Notes: generated from the letters alone by a model not told the origin. Counted from the stretch's first letter, positions 23,823 to 32,068 are shown. The stretch: 44,045 bases of DNA from an uncultured Gammaproteobacteria bacterium (GCA_903938575.1 CAJADV010000404.1:1-44045), one strand, 5' to 3'. Numbers and translations are program-made.

Positions 23823-24470
23823 TCACGCGCTGCGCAGTGGTGCGAGCAGCACACTCACGGTGGTTCCCCAGCCCGGTTCCGAGGCAATGCGTATGTGTCC
23901 GCCATGGGCTGCGGCGATGCGGCTCGCCGTGGCCAGCCCGAGCCCCATGCGCTGCGCCGGGTGGCGCTCCCGATGCGGCGGCGCGATGCTGCGGAAGGGC
24001 AGGCAGACTGTGCTGCCCTGTGCGGGGTCTATGCCGCATCCGTTGTCACGCAGGTACAGACTGCATCCCGGACGAGACCCGAGTTCCAGGCGTATCTCGG
24101 CGCGGTGCATGGCGTGGCGTATCGCGTTGTCGATCAATTCATGCAGGAGAATCTGCAGCATGGCCGCGTCTGCATGAATCACGCAGTGATCAGGATGTTC
24201 CACAACCACGGCGGGCGTGGCTGGTCGTAGCAGAGCGACGTTCTCGATGAACATGGCGATGAGGTCCAGCGGCTCCGGTGCGGGCGTCGTCGCTGCCTCG
24301 ACGTAGTGACAGAGCGAGCGCAGCAGAGGATCCCGGATGGTGCGTGTTTCTCGTCGCGGATACTCCTCGGCCCACTGCCGGAGCAGCTGCTCGAGGCGAT
24401 CGGCTCCGATCAGCTCCTGCGCCTGACTGCGCTCCGCGGCGTTCAGTGGGCAGAAATCCGCAGCCATCAC
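23823..24470 (-). CDS. Stand-alone histidine-kinase-type ATPase domain (no phosphoacceptor domain)
   Basis: A 215-residue protein made almost entirely of a GHKL/HATPase_c domain: N box HELIDNAIRHA, G1 box LRDNGCGID and G2 box MGLGLATASRIAAAHGGHI are intact, ending in a kinase-like GWGTTVSVLL. The first roughly 75 residues hold no recognisable H-box with phosphoacceptor His, no membrane helix and no sensor domain. No response regulator is encoded nearby. It could work with a separate phosphotransfer protein, act as an anti-sigma-type ATPase, or be a remnant of a full kinase. It starts 12 bases after the SRPBCC-SDR gene stop and is probably the last gene of the photo-oxidative operon. Adjacent ATGs at 24470 and 24467 are both usable. 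Confidence 0.82.
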   Translation of the reverse strand: MMAADFCPLNAAERSQAQELIGADRLEQLLRQWAEEYPRRETRTIRDPLLRSLCHYVEAATTPAPEPLDLIAMFIENVALLRPATPAVVVEHPDHCVIHADAAMLQILLHELIDNAIRHAMHRAEIRLELGSRPGCSLYLRDNGCGIDPAQGSTVCLPFRSIAPPHRERHPAQRMGLGLATASRIAAAHGGHIRIASEPGWGTTVSVLLAPLRSA

Positions 24471-24482
24471 GCCTTAGCCACC

Positions 24483-25913
24483 TCAGGACTTGCGCGGCGC
24501 GCGCCGTTTCGGGGTGGTCCCGGTCATCAGGTCTGCGAGGGCCTGGAGCAGGGCGGCGCGATCCTCGGGTGTCTCGCGTGTGGATGCGAACAGGTGGCTC
24601 GGGTGTGGTTCGCGATCGAGCCAGAAGGCACCGCTTTGCTGCGCCGCCTCGGTAGCCGCCGCGAGCCACACCACGGTGTCCGCGCCCTGTTCGGGCGTGC
24701 GCAGCAGCGGACGGGTCAGGCGCCGAAATGCGGGGAGCGCGGATGCCACACCCGGTGTGTCGGCCCAGCCCGGATGCATCGCGTTTACCACGATGTTTTC
24801 CTCACGCCAGCGTTTGGCCCACTCTTCGGTGAGGATCATCAGTCCGCGCTTCGCGCGCGCATAGGCTACCGATCCGGAATAGGTGCCGCGTTCGCTCTGC
24901 AGGTCGCGCACGCGAATGCGCTGGGAAAGCATGCCTCCCGATAGCACGTTCACCACGCGTGAACGTTGGGCCGCTGCAAGCAGGGGGTGCAAGCGCTCGG
25001 TGAGGATGAAAGGACCCAGCAACAGCAGGGCAAAGCTTTTTTCGAGATTTTCAGCGGTGGTCTGGCGAGGGTTGAAGAGGGCGCCGGCGTTGTTGATAAG
25101 CGCGTCAATGGGATGGCCCGCGCGCAGTAATCGCTTGGCCAGCGCATGCACGTCTGCCATCAGGCTGAGATCGGCGGTCTCGGTGCCGATGCGTGCGTTG
25201 CCTGTTGCGGCGCGGAGCGTGGCCGCCACGGACTTCAGCTTGGCCGACTCGCGGCCGACCAGCGTGAGCTTCGCGCCCATCGAGGCGAGTGATCTGGACG
25301 CAGCGAGACCTATACCCGAGGTAGCGCCCGTCAGCACGATATGCCGGTCACCGAGCCACGCCGAGACGGGCTTCCAGCGTCGTCGCGCTCGCTGGTAACC
25401 GAAGCGGGTGAAGCCCAGCATCCCCGGGAGGATCAGCCGGTCAGCCAGGGCGTGGCGCTCCGCATCCGCGGGTGCGGTATAGGCGTCTTCCAGCGCACGG
25501 CGCAGCCCCTGCATGGCGCTCTTGCCGACGCCCTGCATGACGCCGGGAAAGCGTCTGGAAAGCGCGGCAAGCGAGGCCGGGAAACTGAAGCGTGCGATGT
25601 AACGGATGCGGGTGCCGTCAGGCGTGGCCTCGAAGAGGATTTCCTCGCGGGCCGAGAAAAAACGGGATTCAACCTGCATCAGCATCTGCGCGAGGGGCCT
25701 GAACTCGATCACGGTGTAGTGCAGGGAGAAGCCCGCTTTCATGTCGACGCGATATTCGCTGCCCACCCCCGGAGGCCCGGCCGAGAGTGTGGTGGCGCTG
25801 CGCACGCCGGGATCCCATTGCTCGATACGGGAGAAATCCGCAACGTAGGCGAATGTCTCCTGCAGTGCGCGCGGGACCTCGATGGATTCGTCCAGAACGA
25901 TCTCATGGCTCAT
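24483..25913 (-). CDS. SRPBCC (START-like) domain fused to short-chain dehydrogenase
   Basis: A 476-residue cytoplasmic protein. Residues 1-150 are a polyketide-cyclase/START-like lipid-binding domain (IEVPRALQETFAYVADFSRIEQWDPG, YTVIEFRPLAQMLMQVES). After a linker, residues about 185-450 are a classical SDR: TGATSGIGLAASR (NAD(P) loop), INNAGALF, catalytic Ser in VLSGG and YARAKRG (Tyr-x3-Lys), then PGWADTPGV. The dehydrogenase half resembles retinol-dehydrogenase/DHRS12-like enzymes acting on hydrophobic substrates. The fusion suggests that the START-like domain presents a lipid to the active site. It overlaps the upstream secreted-protein gene by 4 bases (ATGA), placing it in the RpoE-linked operon with cyclopropane synthase. 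Confidence 0.88.
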   Translation of the reverse strand: MSHEIVLDESIEVPRALQETFAYVADFSRIEQWDPGVRSATTLSAGPPGVGSEYRVDMKAGFSLHYTVIEFRPLAQMLMQVESRFFSAREEILFEATPDGTRIRYIARFSFPASLAALSRRFPGVMQGVGKSAMQGLRRALEDAYTAPADAERHALADRLILPGMLGFTRFGYQRARRRWKPVSAWLGDRHIVLTGATSGIGLAASRSLASMGAKLTLVGRESAKLKSVAATLRAATGNARIGTETADLSLMADVHALAKRLLRAGHPIDALINNAGALFNPRQTTAENLEKSFALLLLGPFILTERLHPLLAAAQRSRVVNVLSGGMLSQRIRVRDLQSERGTYSGSVAYARAKRGLMILTEEWAKRWREENIVVNAMHPGWADTPGVASALPAFRRLTRPLLRTPEQGADTVVWLAAATEAAQQSGAFWLDREPHPSHLFASTRETPEDRAALLQALADLMTGTTPKRRAPRKS

Positions 25914-26683
25914 GTGTTTTGCCGCGGACAGGTAGATGACGAGTTCACGAGAACGGTTGCCGGCGCTGTTTCAGCCGGTTTTCCCGCCTCCGAGTCCAGT
26001 GTGTGTCGGTGGTAGCGGATTTCGACGTCGAGGTCACCGCCCTCGCCGTCGCTGATGTTGGAGGGGCCGCGATAGAGCAGCAATTCCCCGCTCTCGCTGT
26101 AGCCAAGCAGGATTCCCGAGGTGAAAAGTCTGAAGAGCCCCTGCACGGGTTCGACGCGGAACCAGTCAGCGATTCCGCTTTCCGCGATCGCGTTTTCCTC
26201 GCGCCGTATGCGCATGTCGATAGTGGACAGCCTTGCCGGAAGGGCGAACTCGAAGCCTATGGTGTCGCCGGCCAGCAAACTGTCCCGGTGTTTGCGGACG
26301 AAGCGGTCAAAGCCCGAGCTTGCGACCAGCGTGCCCTCGGGCCGTATGGCGGTCTCACGTCCATCCTTCACCAGCATGTAATCCTCGCCTGCCCAATACC
26401 CTCCCACCACCTTGCCGCTGCGAAGGTCGTGCTGCTCCCATGCCGGGGCGCTGTCGCTGCAGGTGTAGTCGAGTTGCTTTTTGGCAAGTAGCACGCCATT
26501 CAGGTCGCTGTAGCTGATGCGGTGATGTAATGCGGAGATCTCGTGGGTTTCGTGATAGATCTCGGTGCGCTCGGGAAGCCGCAGCGCGATGCCCTCTACG
26601 ACCTCGGTGCCGGCCAGAGCGATGGTGCTTGCGGTGATCATCAAGACAACCGCGGCCAGTGAAGCGCAAAGCCGGTGTTTCAT
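25910..26683 (-). CDS. Secreted protein of unknown function in the photo-oxidative operon
   Basis: A 257-residue protein with a Sec signal peptide (MKHRLCASLAAVVLMITASTIALAG, cleavage after ALA at about residue 24). The mature part is predicted to be mostly beta strands (HHRISYSDLNGVLLAKKQLDY, RFVRKHRDSLLAGDTIGFEF, DLDVEIRYHRHTL). It has two cysteines, one in YTCSD and one near the C-terminus. I do not recognise the family. It overlaps the upstream DUF2878 gene and the downstream SRPBCC-SDR gene by 4 bases each, so it is translated as part of the block. A periplasmic role in lipid handling would fit the neighbours but is inference only. Confidence 0.75.
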   Translation of the reverse strand: MKHRLCASLAAVVLMITASTIALAGTEVVEGIALRLPERTEIYHETHEISALHHRISYSDLNGVLLAKKQLDYTCSDSAPAWEQHDLRSGKVVGGYWAGEDYMLVKDGRETAIRPEGTLVASSGFDRFVRKHRDSLLAGDTIGFEFALPARLSTIDMRIRREENAIAESGIADWFRVEPVQGLFRLFTSGILLGYSESGELLLYRGPSNISDGEGGDLDVEIRYHRHTLDSEAGKPAETAPATVLVNSSSTCPRQNT

Positions 26684-27192
26684 GAGGAGACGCCTTCTGC
26701 GTTGCTACCACGCGCCAGACGTGCAAGCAGCGGCAGCAGCACAGCCCAAGCAGGCGCCATCGCGAGGGCGACGATGCTGTCCGGGTGCGTCGTTTCCGCG
26801 GCACCCAGGCGCATACCGGCGATGTAGCTGAGCGGCCCGCTGAGTGCCCCCAGAGCAGCTGCCAGCAACAGCCTGTCCTGCAGGAAGGCAAGCGAGCGGA
26901 ACAGGGTTCCCGCGAACATCAGCCACAGCACCACCAGCCAGCCGGGCGTGGTCCAGACAAGCTGTCCCTTGAAGGTCAGCACACCCAGAAGCTGCCAGCC
27001 GAGATCCATCGCAAGCCCGATCGCCGCGCAAAGCAGGATCATTCGCCACTCGCGGGTCGAACGCCGACCGGGCCAGGTCACCTGCAGCGGCACCAGAATC
27101 ACGGCAGCGAGCAGGGCACCCCGATTGCCACCGGCGACGCAACAGAGCCATCCCAATTGGAACACGATTCCATCGCGCAGCGCCGGGTTCAT
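26680..27192 (-). CDS. DUF2878 integral membrane protein
   Basis: A 170-residue inner-membrane protein with four to five hydrophobic helices (FQLGWLCCVAGG, LLAAVILVPLQV, MILLCAAIGLAMDLGWQLLG, LVVLWLMFAGTLFRSLAFL, VALAMAPAWAVLLPLLARL). The GWLCCVAGG start and AIGLAMDLGWQLLGVL pattern fit DUF2878, a family of unknown function often located beside cyclopropane synthase, DUF1365 and photolyase genes. ATG 27192 is set by the ATGA overlap with the photolyase stop. It overlaps the secreted-protein gene downstream by 4 bases as well. A link to membrane lipid modification is inferred from neighbours. Confidence 0.82.
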   Translation of the reverse strand: MNPALRDGIVFQLGWLCCVAGGNRGALLAAVILVPLQVTWPGRRSTREWRMILLCAAIGLAMDLGWQLLGVLTFKGQLVWTTPGWLVVLWLMFAGTLFRSLAFLQDRLLLAAALGALSGPLSYIAGMRLGAAETTHPDSIVALAMAPAWAVLLPLLARLARGSNAEGVSS

Positions 27193-28616
27193 CCGCGGGC
27201 GTCCTCGGCGGCTTCGATGCCCGCGTTGCGGAACGCGCTCATCACGCGTTCGCGGGCTGCACGGGTGTCGAGCATGGGCGCCGGATAGCCGGCGGCCAGG
27301 AGCTCCGGGTGGCCTGGCTTCAACAGCGCCTTGCGGCTGCAGTTGGCGATCTCCGGCAGGTATTCCCTCACGAATACGCCCTCCGAATCGAAGCGTACCG
27401 CCTGGCGTTCCGGACTCAGGATCCGGAAGTAGGGCGCCGCGTCGGTACCCGTCGATGCCGACCACTGCCAGCCGCCGTTGTTCGCGGCCAGCTCGCCGTC
27501 CACCAGCTCTTCCATGAAACAGCGCTCGCCGCGACGCCAGTCGATCAGCAGATGTTTTGACAGGAACATGCCTGCCAGCATTCGCAGCCGGTTGTGCATC
27601 CATCCCGTTGCAGACAGTTGACGCATGGCGGCGTCCACCAGCGGAAATCCGGTAAGGCCGTCGCGCCAGCGGTTGAAGTCAGCCTCGTCCTGTCGCCAGG
27701 AGATCCGGTCGGTGTCAGGGCGGAACGGGCGATTCCGGCTCACGGCCGGAAAGGCTTGCAGGATGTGCGAGTAGAACTCGCGCCAGATCAGTTCGTTGAT
27801 CCAGATCTGTGCCCCCTGGCTGCCGCTGTCCCACTCGCCGTGATTCGCCGCCAACGCAGCCTGCAGGCAGCGCCGTACCGAAAGTACGCCGACCGCGAGA
27901 TAGGGAGACAGGCGGGAGGTGCCATCCAGCGCGGGGATGTCGCGATCAACGTTGTAGCGATGAATCCTGTCGGTGCAGAAATCCGCCAGACGGTCGTGCG
28001 CGGCCTCCTCGCCAACGGGCCACCAAACAGGGTCAAGTGTTGCATCCGGCGGCTCCCATGCGGGAAGCGGCGGTGGTTCCACGGGCGGGCCAGCCTCCGG
28101 CGCCGACATGCAGCTCGGGCTGTCGACGCGCACCAATTCGAGCCAGGCGCGACGGAACGGCGAATAGACCTTGAAGGCCGCGCCTTCGCGGGTGCGCACA
28201 CTCCCCGGCGGCAGCAGGCAATAATCCTGCAGCAGCCGCCATCCGATACCGGCTCCCGCGAGTGCCGCTGCAACGCGCACATCACGCTCGGTCTCGTCTG
28301 CGCCGTACTCGGCGCTGGCGATGACACAGGAGCCGTGACGCTCGCGCGCGAAGTCGAGCAGTGCTTGCCCGGCATCACTGAAACGCGGTGCGCGCAGCAC
28401 CCAGAGCTCGATACCGCGCCGCGCCAGCGCCGCGCGCAGCGCGAGCACATGGCGCCAGACGAACTGCTGCTTGCGCGCCCCCCAGTCGTGGCGCTGCCAC
28501 TGTGCATCGGCGAGCAGAAACAGCCCGATCACGCGCTCGCCGGTGGCACAGGCCGCTGACAGTGCCGCGTTGTCATCGCAGCGCAGATCCGAACGGAACC
28601 AGACGATGGTGCTCAT
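27189..28616 (-). CDS. phrB: Deoxyribodipyrimidine photolyase (CPD class I)
   Basis: A 475-residue flavoprotein that uses blue light to split cyclobutane pyrimidine dimers. The N-terminal alpha/beta antenna-binding domain begins TIVWFRSDLRCDDNAAL. The helical FAD domain contains RLSPYLAVGVLSVR, INELIWREFY, GWMHNRLRMLAGMFLSKHLLIDWR and NNGGWQWSASTGTDAAPYFRI. The last segment carries the conserved Asn and Trp near the flavin, and tryptophans for the electron-transfer chain are present in the expected motifs. It overlaps the cyclopropane-synthase gene upstream and the DUF2878 gene downstream by 4 bases each. The operon has an ECF-type promoter divergent from rpoE-chrR, so light/singlet-oxygen control is likely. 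Confidence 0.95.
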   Translation of the reverse strand: MSTIVWFRSDLRCDDNAALSAACATGERVIGLFLLADAQWQRHDWGARKQQFVWRHVLALRAALARRGIELWVLRAPRFSDAGQALLDFARERHGSCVIASAEYGADETERDVRVAAALAGAGIGWRLLQDYCLLPPGSVRTREGAAFKVYSPFRRAWLELVRVDSPSCMSAPEAGPPVEPPPLPAWEPPDATLDPVWWPVGEEAAHDRLADFCTDRIHRYNVDRDIPALDGTSRLSPYLAVGVLSVRRCLQAALAANHGEWDSGSQGAQIWINELIWREFYSHILQAFPAVSRNRPFRPDTDRISWRQDEADFNRWRDGLTGFPLVDAAMRQLSATGWMHNRLRMLAGMFLSKHLLIDWRRGERCFMEELVDGELAANNGGWQWSASTGTDAAPYFRILSPERQAVRFDSEGVFVREYLPEIANCSRKALLKPGHPELLAAGYPAPMLDTRAARERVMSAFRNAGIEAAEDARG

Positions 28617-29878
28617 GGGCTGGCCGACGGACGCCAGTCTGGCTTGGCGAACAGGAACTGCGCCGTGCTGATCGCCCGCTCACGGAAGCCGCCCTCGCAG
28701 TACGCGAAGTAGTAATCCCAGAGACGCACGAAGTCCTCGCTGTAGCCGAGACTGCGGATTTTTTGAACGCCGGCGCTGAAACGCTGGCGCCACGCCTCGA
28801 GGGTGCGCGCGTAGTCCTGCGTGATATCGCGGAGATCCAGCAGTTGCATGTCGCTGCGCTGTGCGACTTGCTTCAGGATTTCGGCGGTGCAGGGCAGAAA
28901 GCCACCGGGAAAGATGTAACGCTGGATGAAGTCCACGTTACCCAGGGCGCGACTGTAGCGCTGGTCTGGAATGAGGATCGACTGCAGCACCATCAATCCT
29001 TCGGGCTTCAGCAGCTTGCTGCAGGTCTCGAAGTAGGCGGGTAGGTAGCTGTGGCCGACAGCCTCGATCATCTCGATGGAAACCAGCTTGTCGAACTGCC
29101 CCTCGAGGTCACGGTAGTCTTTGAGTAGTACTGTCACGCGGTCCGCGAGCCCGGCGGCCGCGATGCGCTTCAGGGCATATTCCTGCTGTTCGCGCGAGAT
29201 GGTGGTCGTGGTCACGCGGCAGCCGTAGCGGCTCGCGGCATGCAGTGCCATGCCACCCCAGCCGGTGCCGATTTCCACCAGGTGGTCGCTCGTTTTCAGT
29301 TCGAGTTTCTGGCAAATGCGGTCCAGCTTGGCGAGCGAGGCTTCCTCTAGTGAGGCGCGGTCGTGCGGGAACAGCGCCGAGGAATACATCATGGTCGGAT
29401 CGAGGAACTGCTCGAACATCTCGTTGCCGAGGTCGTAGTGAGCCTCGATGTTGCGCCGTGAACCATCGCGGCTGTTGCGCTTAAGTGTGTGCAGGATGCG
29501 CAGCGCCATGCGATCGAAAAAAGACGATGCATCATCCAGTCGATTCAGTACCTCGACGTTTGCGGCCATGAGCCGGGTCAGCTGCACGAGATCGGGGCTG
29601 CTCCATTGGCCTCGGACCCAGGACTCTGCCGCTCCCACGCTGCCACTGGCCGCAAGCGCTTGGTAGAAGCCTTCATGGTGCACGCGGATATGGGCGTCCA
29701 GTTCGGGACGTGCTTGTCCGGAGCCGGCTACGTGGCTGCCATCGGCATCCTCTATGACCAGGCGTCCCGCAGGCAGTGCAGCGATACGTTTGAGCATGCG
29801 ATCCCGTGTGATGCGGGCTGCCCAGCCCGGCTTGGCAACGCCGACATCTTGTTGGAATTCGCGGGCTGCAGAGTTCAT
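28613..29878 (-). CDS. cfa: Cyclopropane-fatty-acyl-phospholipid synthase family methyltransferase
   Basis: A 421-residue SAM-dependent enzyme that adds a methylene (or methyl) group across cis double bonds of membrane phospholipid acyl chains. Signatures seen are HYDLGNEMFEQFLDPTMMYS, the SAM loop VEIGTGWGGMALHAASRYG, IEMIEAVGHSYLP and the C-terminal YCEGGFRER segment equivalent to the conserved Cys region of E. coli Cfa. Within the broader family, relatives make methylated or furan fatty acids in alphaproteobacteria under RpoE control, so the exact product is open. Its ATG shares one base with the DUF1365 stop (TGATG), and its stop overlaps the photolyase start, indicating translational coupling. 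Confidence 0.92.
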   Translation of the reverse strand: MNSAAREFQQDVGVAKPGWAARITRDRMLKRIAALPAGRLVIEDADGSHVAGSGQARPELDAHIRVHHEGFYQALAASGSVGAAESWVRGQWSSPDLVQLTRLMAANVEVLNRLDDASSFFDRMALRILHTLKRNSRDGSRRNIEAHYDLGNEMFEQFLDPTMMYSSALFPHDRASLEEASLAKLDRICQKLELKTSDHLVEIGTGWGGMALHAASRYGCRVTTTTISREQQEYALKRIAAAGLADRVTVLLKDYRDLEGQFDKLVSIEMIEAVGHSYLPAYFETCSKLLKPEGLMVLQSILIPDQRYSRALGNVDFIQRYIFPGGFLPCTAEILKQVAQRSDMQLLDLRDITQDYARTLEAWRQRFSAGVQKIRSLGYSEDFVRLWDYYFAYCEGGFRERAISTAQFLFAKPDWRPSASP

Positions 29879-30651
29879 CAGAGGGTCTCCTTGTCAGTCG
29901 TCAGCGGTGCGCTTGGGTGAGCATGGAAAGGAACGCGTTTAAGGAAAAGCCGGAGCGCCTCCCAGTAGATCGCGCCGGCGATTTTAAGGCTGATCAGCGG
30001 GAATCGAAGCAGCAGCAGCCTCGCCAAGGCCGCGCGGTTGATGGGCTCACGACGCAGGCTCAGAGTGGCATCGAAAACCCGGCTGCCATTCATATGGTTC
30101 TCGAGGTGAATGCCGAGATGTTCCTGCGGCGCGCGGCTGGTCCATCGGTAGCGCATGGTCATCGGGTTGAAGGGTGATACGTGCATCTGCTTGTCGAAGC
30201 TCGCATGGAGCAGGCTGGAGCCTTGCTGCGCGGGCAACACGTAGGCGTGATGCTCGCCCCAGGGGGTGTTGGTGACCTCGGCCACCACGGCTGCCAGTGT
30301 CGTGCCATCGGCTTCGTAGCAGTAGTAGCAGGCGATCGGGTTCATCAGCACGCCGAAGTAGCGCAGGTTTGCGAGCAGCATCACGGGGCCTGTGGGCTGC
30401 TCGCCGGTACGCTGGGCCACGAGTTCGCGCACGCAGTCGGCCAGGGGGCGGGCCGGGTCACCCAGGAAATCGCGCCTGCGGAACCAGCCCGGCGCCGGTT
30501 TTTTCGATGACCACAGCCAGGATCCACGGAACAGGGTGTCGAGTTTTTCGAGATCGAGAAAAAGCATGCAGAGTTGGTAACGGAACGCGTGGCCTGTGGG
30601 CGTGAATCGCCGGTGCCGTACCTGTCCGGTGTAGATCGCCGGGGCAATCAC
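29878..30651 (-). CDS. DUF1365 family protein
   Basis: A protein of about 257 residues. Family features are YTGQVRHRRFTPTGHAFRY near the N-terminus, then LRYFGVLMNPIACYYCY, VAEVTNTPWGEHHAYVL, DKQMHVSPFNPMTMRYRW and ISLKIAGAIYWEALRLFLKR at the end. DUF1365 proteins are nearly always encoded between a flavin amine oxidase and a Cfa-like methyltransferase, exactly as here, and are thought to act in fatty-acid modification; no activity is established to my knowledge. The start used is GTG 30651, which gives a 4-base GTGA overlap with the amine-oxidase stop; GTG 30654 is equally possible. Confidence 0.88.
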   Translation of the reverse strand: MIAPAIYTGQVRHRRFTPTGHAFRYQLCMLFLDLEKLDTLFRGSWLWSSKKPAPGWFRRRDFLGDPARPLADCVRELVAQRTGEQPTGPVMLLANLRYFGVLMNPIACYYCYEADGTTLAAVVAEVTNTPWGEHHAYVLPAQQGSSLLHASFDKQMHVSPFNPMTMRYRWTSRAPQEHLGIHLENHMNGSRVFDATLSLRREPINRAALARLLLLRFPLISLKIAGAIYWEALRLFLKRVPFHAHPSAPLTTDKETL

Positions 30652-31898
30652 CACTGCACTCCGAGTTCCTGCGCGACGCGAACGGCACTGCTCACGCCGT
30701 CCTCGTGGAAGCCGTTGCCCCACCAGGCCCCGCAATACCAGGTCCTGTCGGTGCCGTTTATCTCGCGCCAGCGCTGCTGGGCGCTGACTGCCTCGACGCT
30801 GTACACAGGGTGGCTATAGCGGAAGCGTCCCAGAATTTTCGAAGAATCGATGTTTACGCTGTCGTTCAGCGTTACACAGAAGGTGTGCGGCGACTCGATG
30901 CGCTGCAGGATGTTCATGTCGTAGCTGAGAACGGGCAGTTCATCGGCGCCGTCGCGTATGCGGTAGTTCCAGCTCGACCAAGCAAGCCGGCGCCGCGGCA
31001 GCACGGAGGTGTCGTTGTGCAGGATCACGTCATTGGCTCGATACGCAATGGCCCCAAGCACACCCTGTTCCGCGGCGGAAGGTGTCTCCAGCAAGGATAA
31101 CGATTGGTCGCTGTGGCAGGCCAGCACCAGCTGGTCAAAGCGGCCTGCCTCGCCTGCCCGGGTCTGCACGTCCACGCCATCCTGGTCGCGCCGGATGCGC
31201 GTCACGGGATCCGCAGTGCGCATGGAGCCGGCGAAGGCGCGGGTGATCGGTTCGAGATAGCTCCTCGATCCACCGACCAGCGTGCGCCACTGGGGCCGGT
31301 TGGTGACGGCCAGCAGACCGTGGTTGCGGAAGAAGCGAATGAAGAACTCCACCGGGAAAGCATCCATGGCGCGCGTTCCGGATGACCAGATGGCCGCCCC
31401 CATGGGCACCAGGTACCAGTCGCGAAATTCGGACGAATACCCCCCGGCCCGCAGGTAGTCACCGAGTTGCATGCCGGGGCTGAGGCGATTTTCATCCAGA
31501 TCCTGTTGTGATTCCCGGTTGAACCGGAGGATATCCCGCAGCATCCGCCAGTAGCCGGGACGCAGGAGGTTGGCGCGCTGGGCAAACAGGGTGTTGAGGT
31601 TCGAGCCCGCATACTCCAGGCCAGCCGTGTCATGGCTGACGCTGAACGTCATGTCGGTGGGCTGTGAGTTAACGCCAAGCTCCGCCAAGAGGCGAATGAA
31701 GTTGGGGTAGGTGCGATCGTTATACACAATGAACCCGGTGTCGATGGCGTAATCCCGACCATCCAGACGTACGTCCACGGTGGCGGTATGGCCTCCGATT
31801 CTGGACTCGGACTCAAACACCACGACCTCATGGCGGCGGGCGAGCAGCCATGCTGCAGTCAGCCCGGCGATGCCCGAGCCGACGATGGCGATTCTCAT
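30648..31898 (-). CDS. FAD-dependent amine-oxidase-family protein
   Basis: A 416-residue flavoprotein. It begins with the FAD dinucleotide-binding motif IAIVGSGIAGLTAAWLLA and continues ESRIGGHTATVDV and DTGFIVYNDRTYPNF. The body fits the flavin-containing amine oxidoreductase/NAD(P)-binding family. It is the first gene of the eight-gene operon divergent from rpoE-chrR, with a candidate ECF promoter 41-70 bases upstream of its ATG. In the alphaproteobacterial pathway for methylated and furan fatty acids, a flavin enzyme of this general type desaturates methylated acyl chains. An acyl-chain desaturase role is therefore plausible but unproven. It is not likely to act on amines. Confidence 0.88.
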   Translation of the reverse strand: MRIAIVGSGIAGLTAAWLLARRHEVVVFESESRIGGHTATVDVRLDGRDYAIDTGFIVYNDRTYPNFIRLLAELGVNSQPTDMTFSVSHDTAGLEYAGSNLNTLFAQRANLLRPGYWRMLRDILRFNRESQQDLDENRLSPGMQLGDYLRAGGYSSEFRDWYLVPMGAAIWSSGTRAMDAFPVEFFIRFFRNHGLLAVTNRPQWRTLVGGSRSYLEPITRAFAGSMRTADPVTRIRRDQDGVDVQTRAGEAGRFDQLVLACHSDQSLSLLETPSAAEQGVLGAIAYRANDVILHNDTSVLPRRRLAWSSWNYRIRDGADELPVLSYDMNILQRIESPHTFCVTLNDSVNIDSSKILGRFRYSHPVYSVEAVSAQQRWREINGTDRTWYCGAWWGNGFHEDGVSSAVRVAQELGVQW

Positions 31899-31938
31899 GG
31901 CTTTCCCTTGGTTTTCGGTCTTATGTACGGCCCGGCGG

Positions 31939-31968
31939 GTGTACGGAGTTTGCGGGTGTGCGGATCAA
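31939..31968 (-). promoter_or_regulatory. ECF-sigma (RpoE/ChrR-type) promoter for the amine oxidase-photolyase operon
   Basis: Minus strand: TTGATCC (31968-31962), 16-base spacer, CGTACAC (31945-31939). The -35 core TGATCC matches the one published for Rhodobacter RpoE targets. The same two elements recur on the plus strand ahead of the sigma gene. The ATG of the first operon gene is about 40 bases downstream. Confidence 0.7.
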
Positions 31969-32037
31969 CCTCCCGAAACAGGACTGTTGCCCGGCGGAGC
32001 CTGCTCCGCAAGGCTTTCGAAGCAATTCGGGGTGGTG

Positions 32038-32068
32038 TTGATCCAGAGAGGGGCGTTGCATCGTACAC
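32038..32068 (+). promoter_or_regulatory. ECF-sigma (RpoE/ChrR-type) autoregulatory promoter of rpoE-chrR
   Basis: Plus strand: TTGATCC (32038-32044), 17-base spacer, CGTACAC (32062-32068). Both heptamers are identical to those on the opposite strand at 31968-31939. Placement upstream of the sigma-factor gene, with a leader of about 100 bases, points to autoregulation by the encoded sigma factor. Confidence 0.7.
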
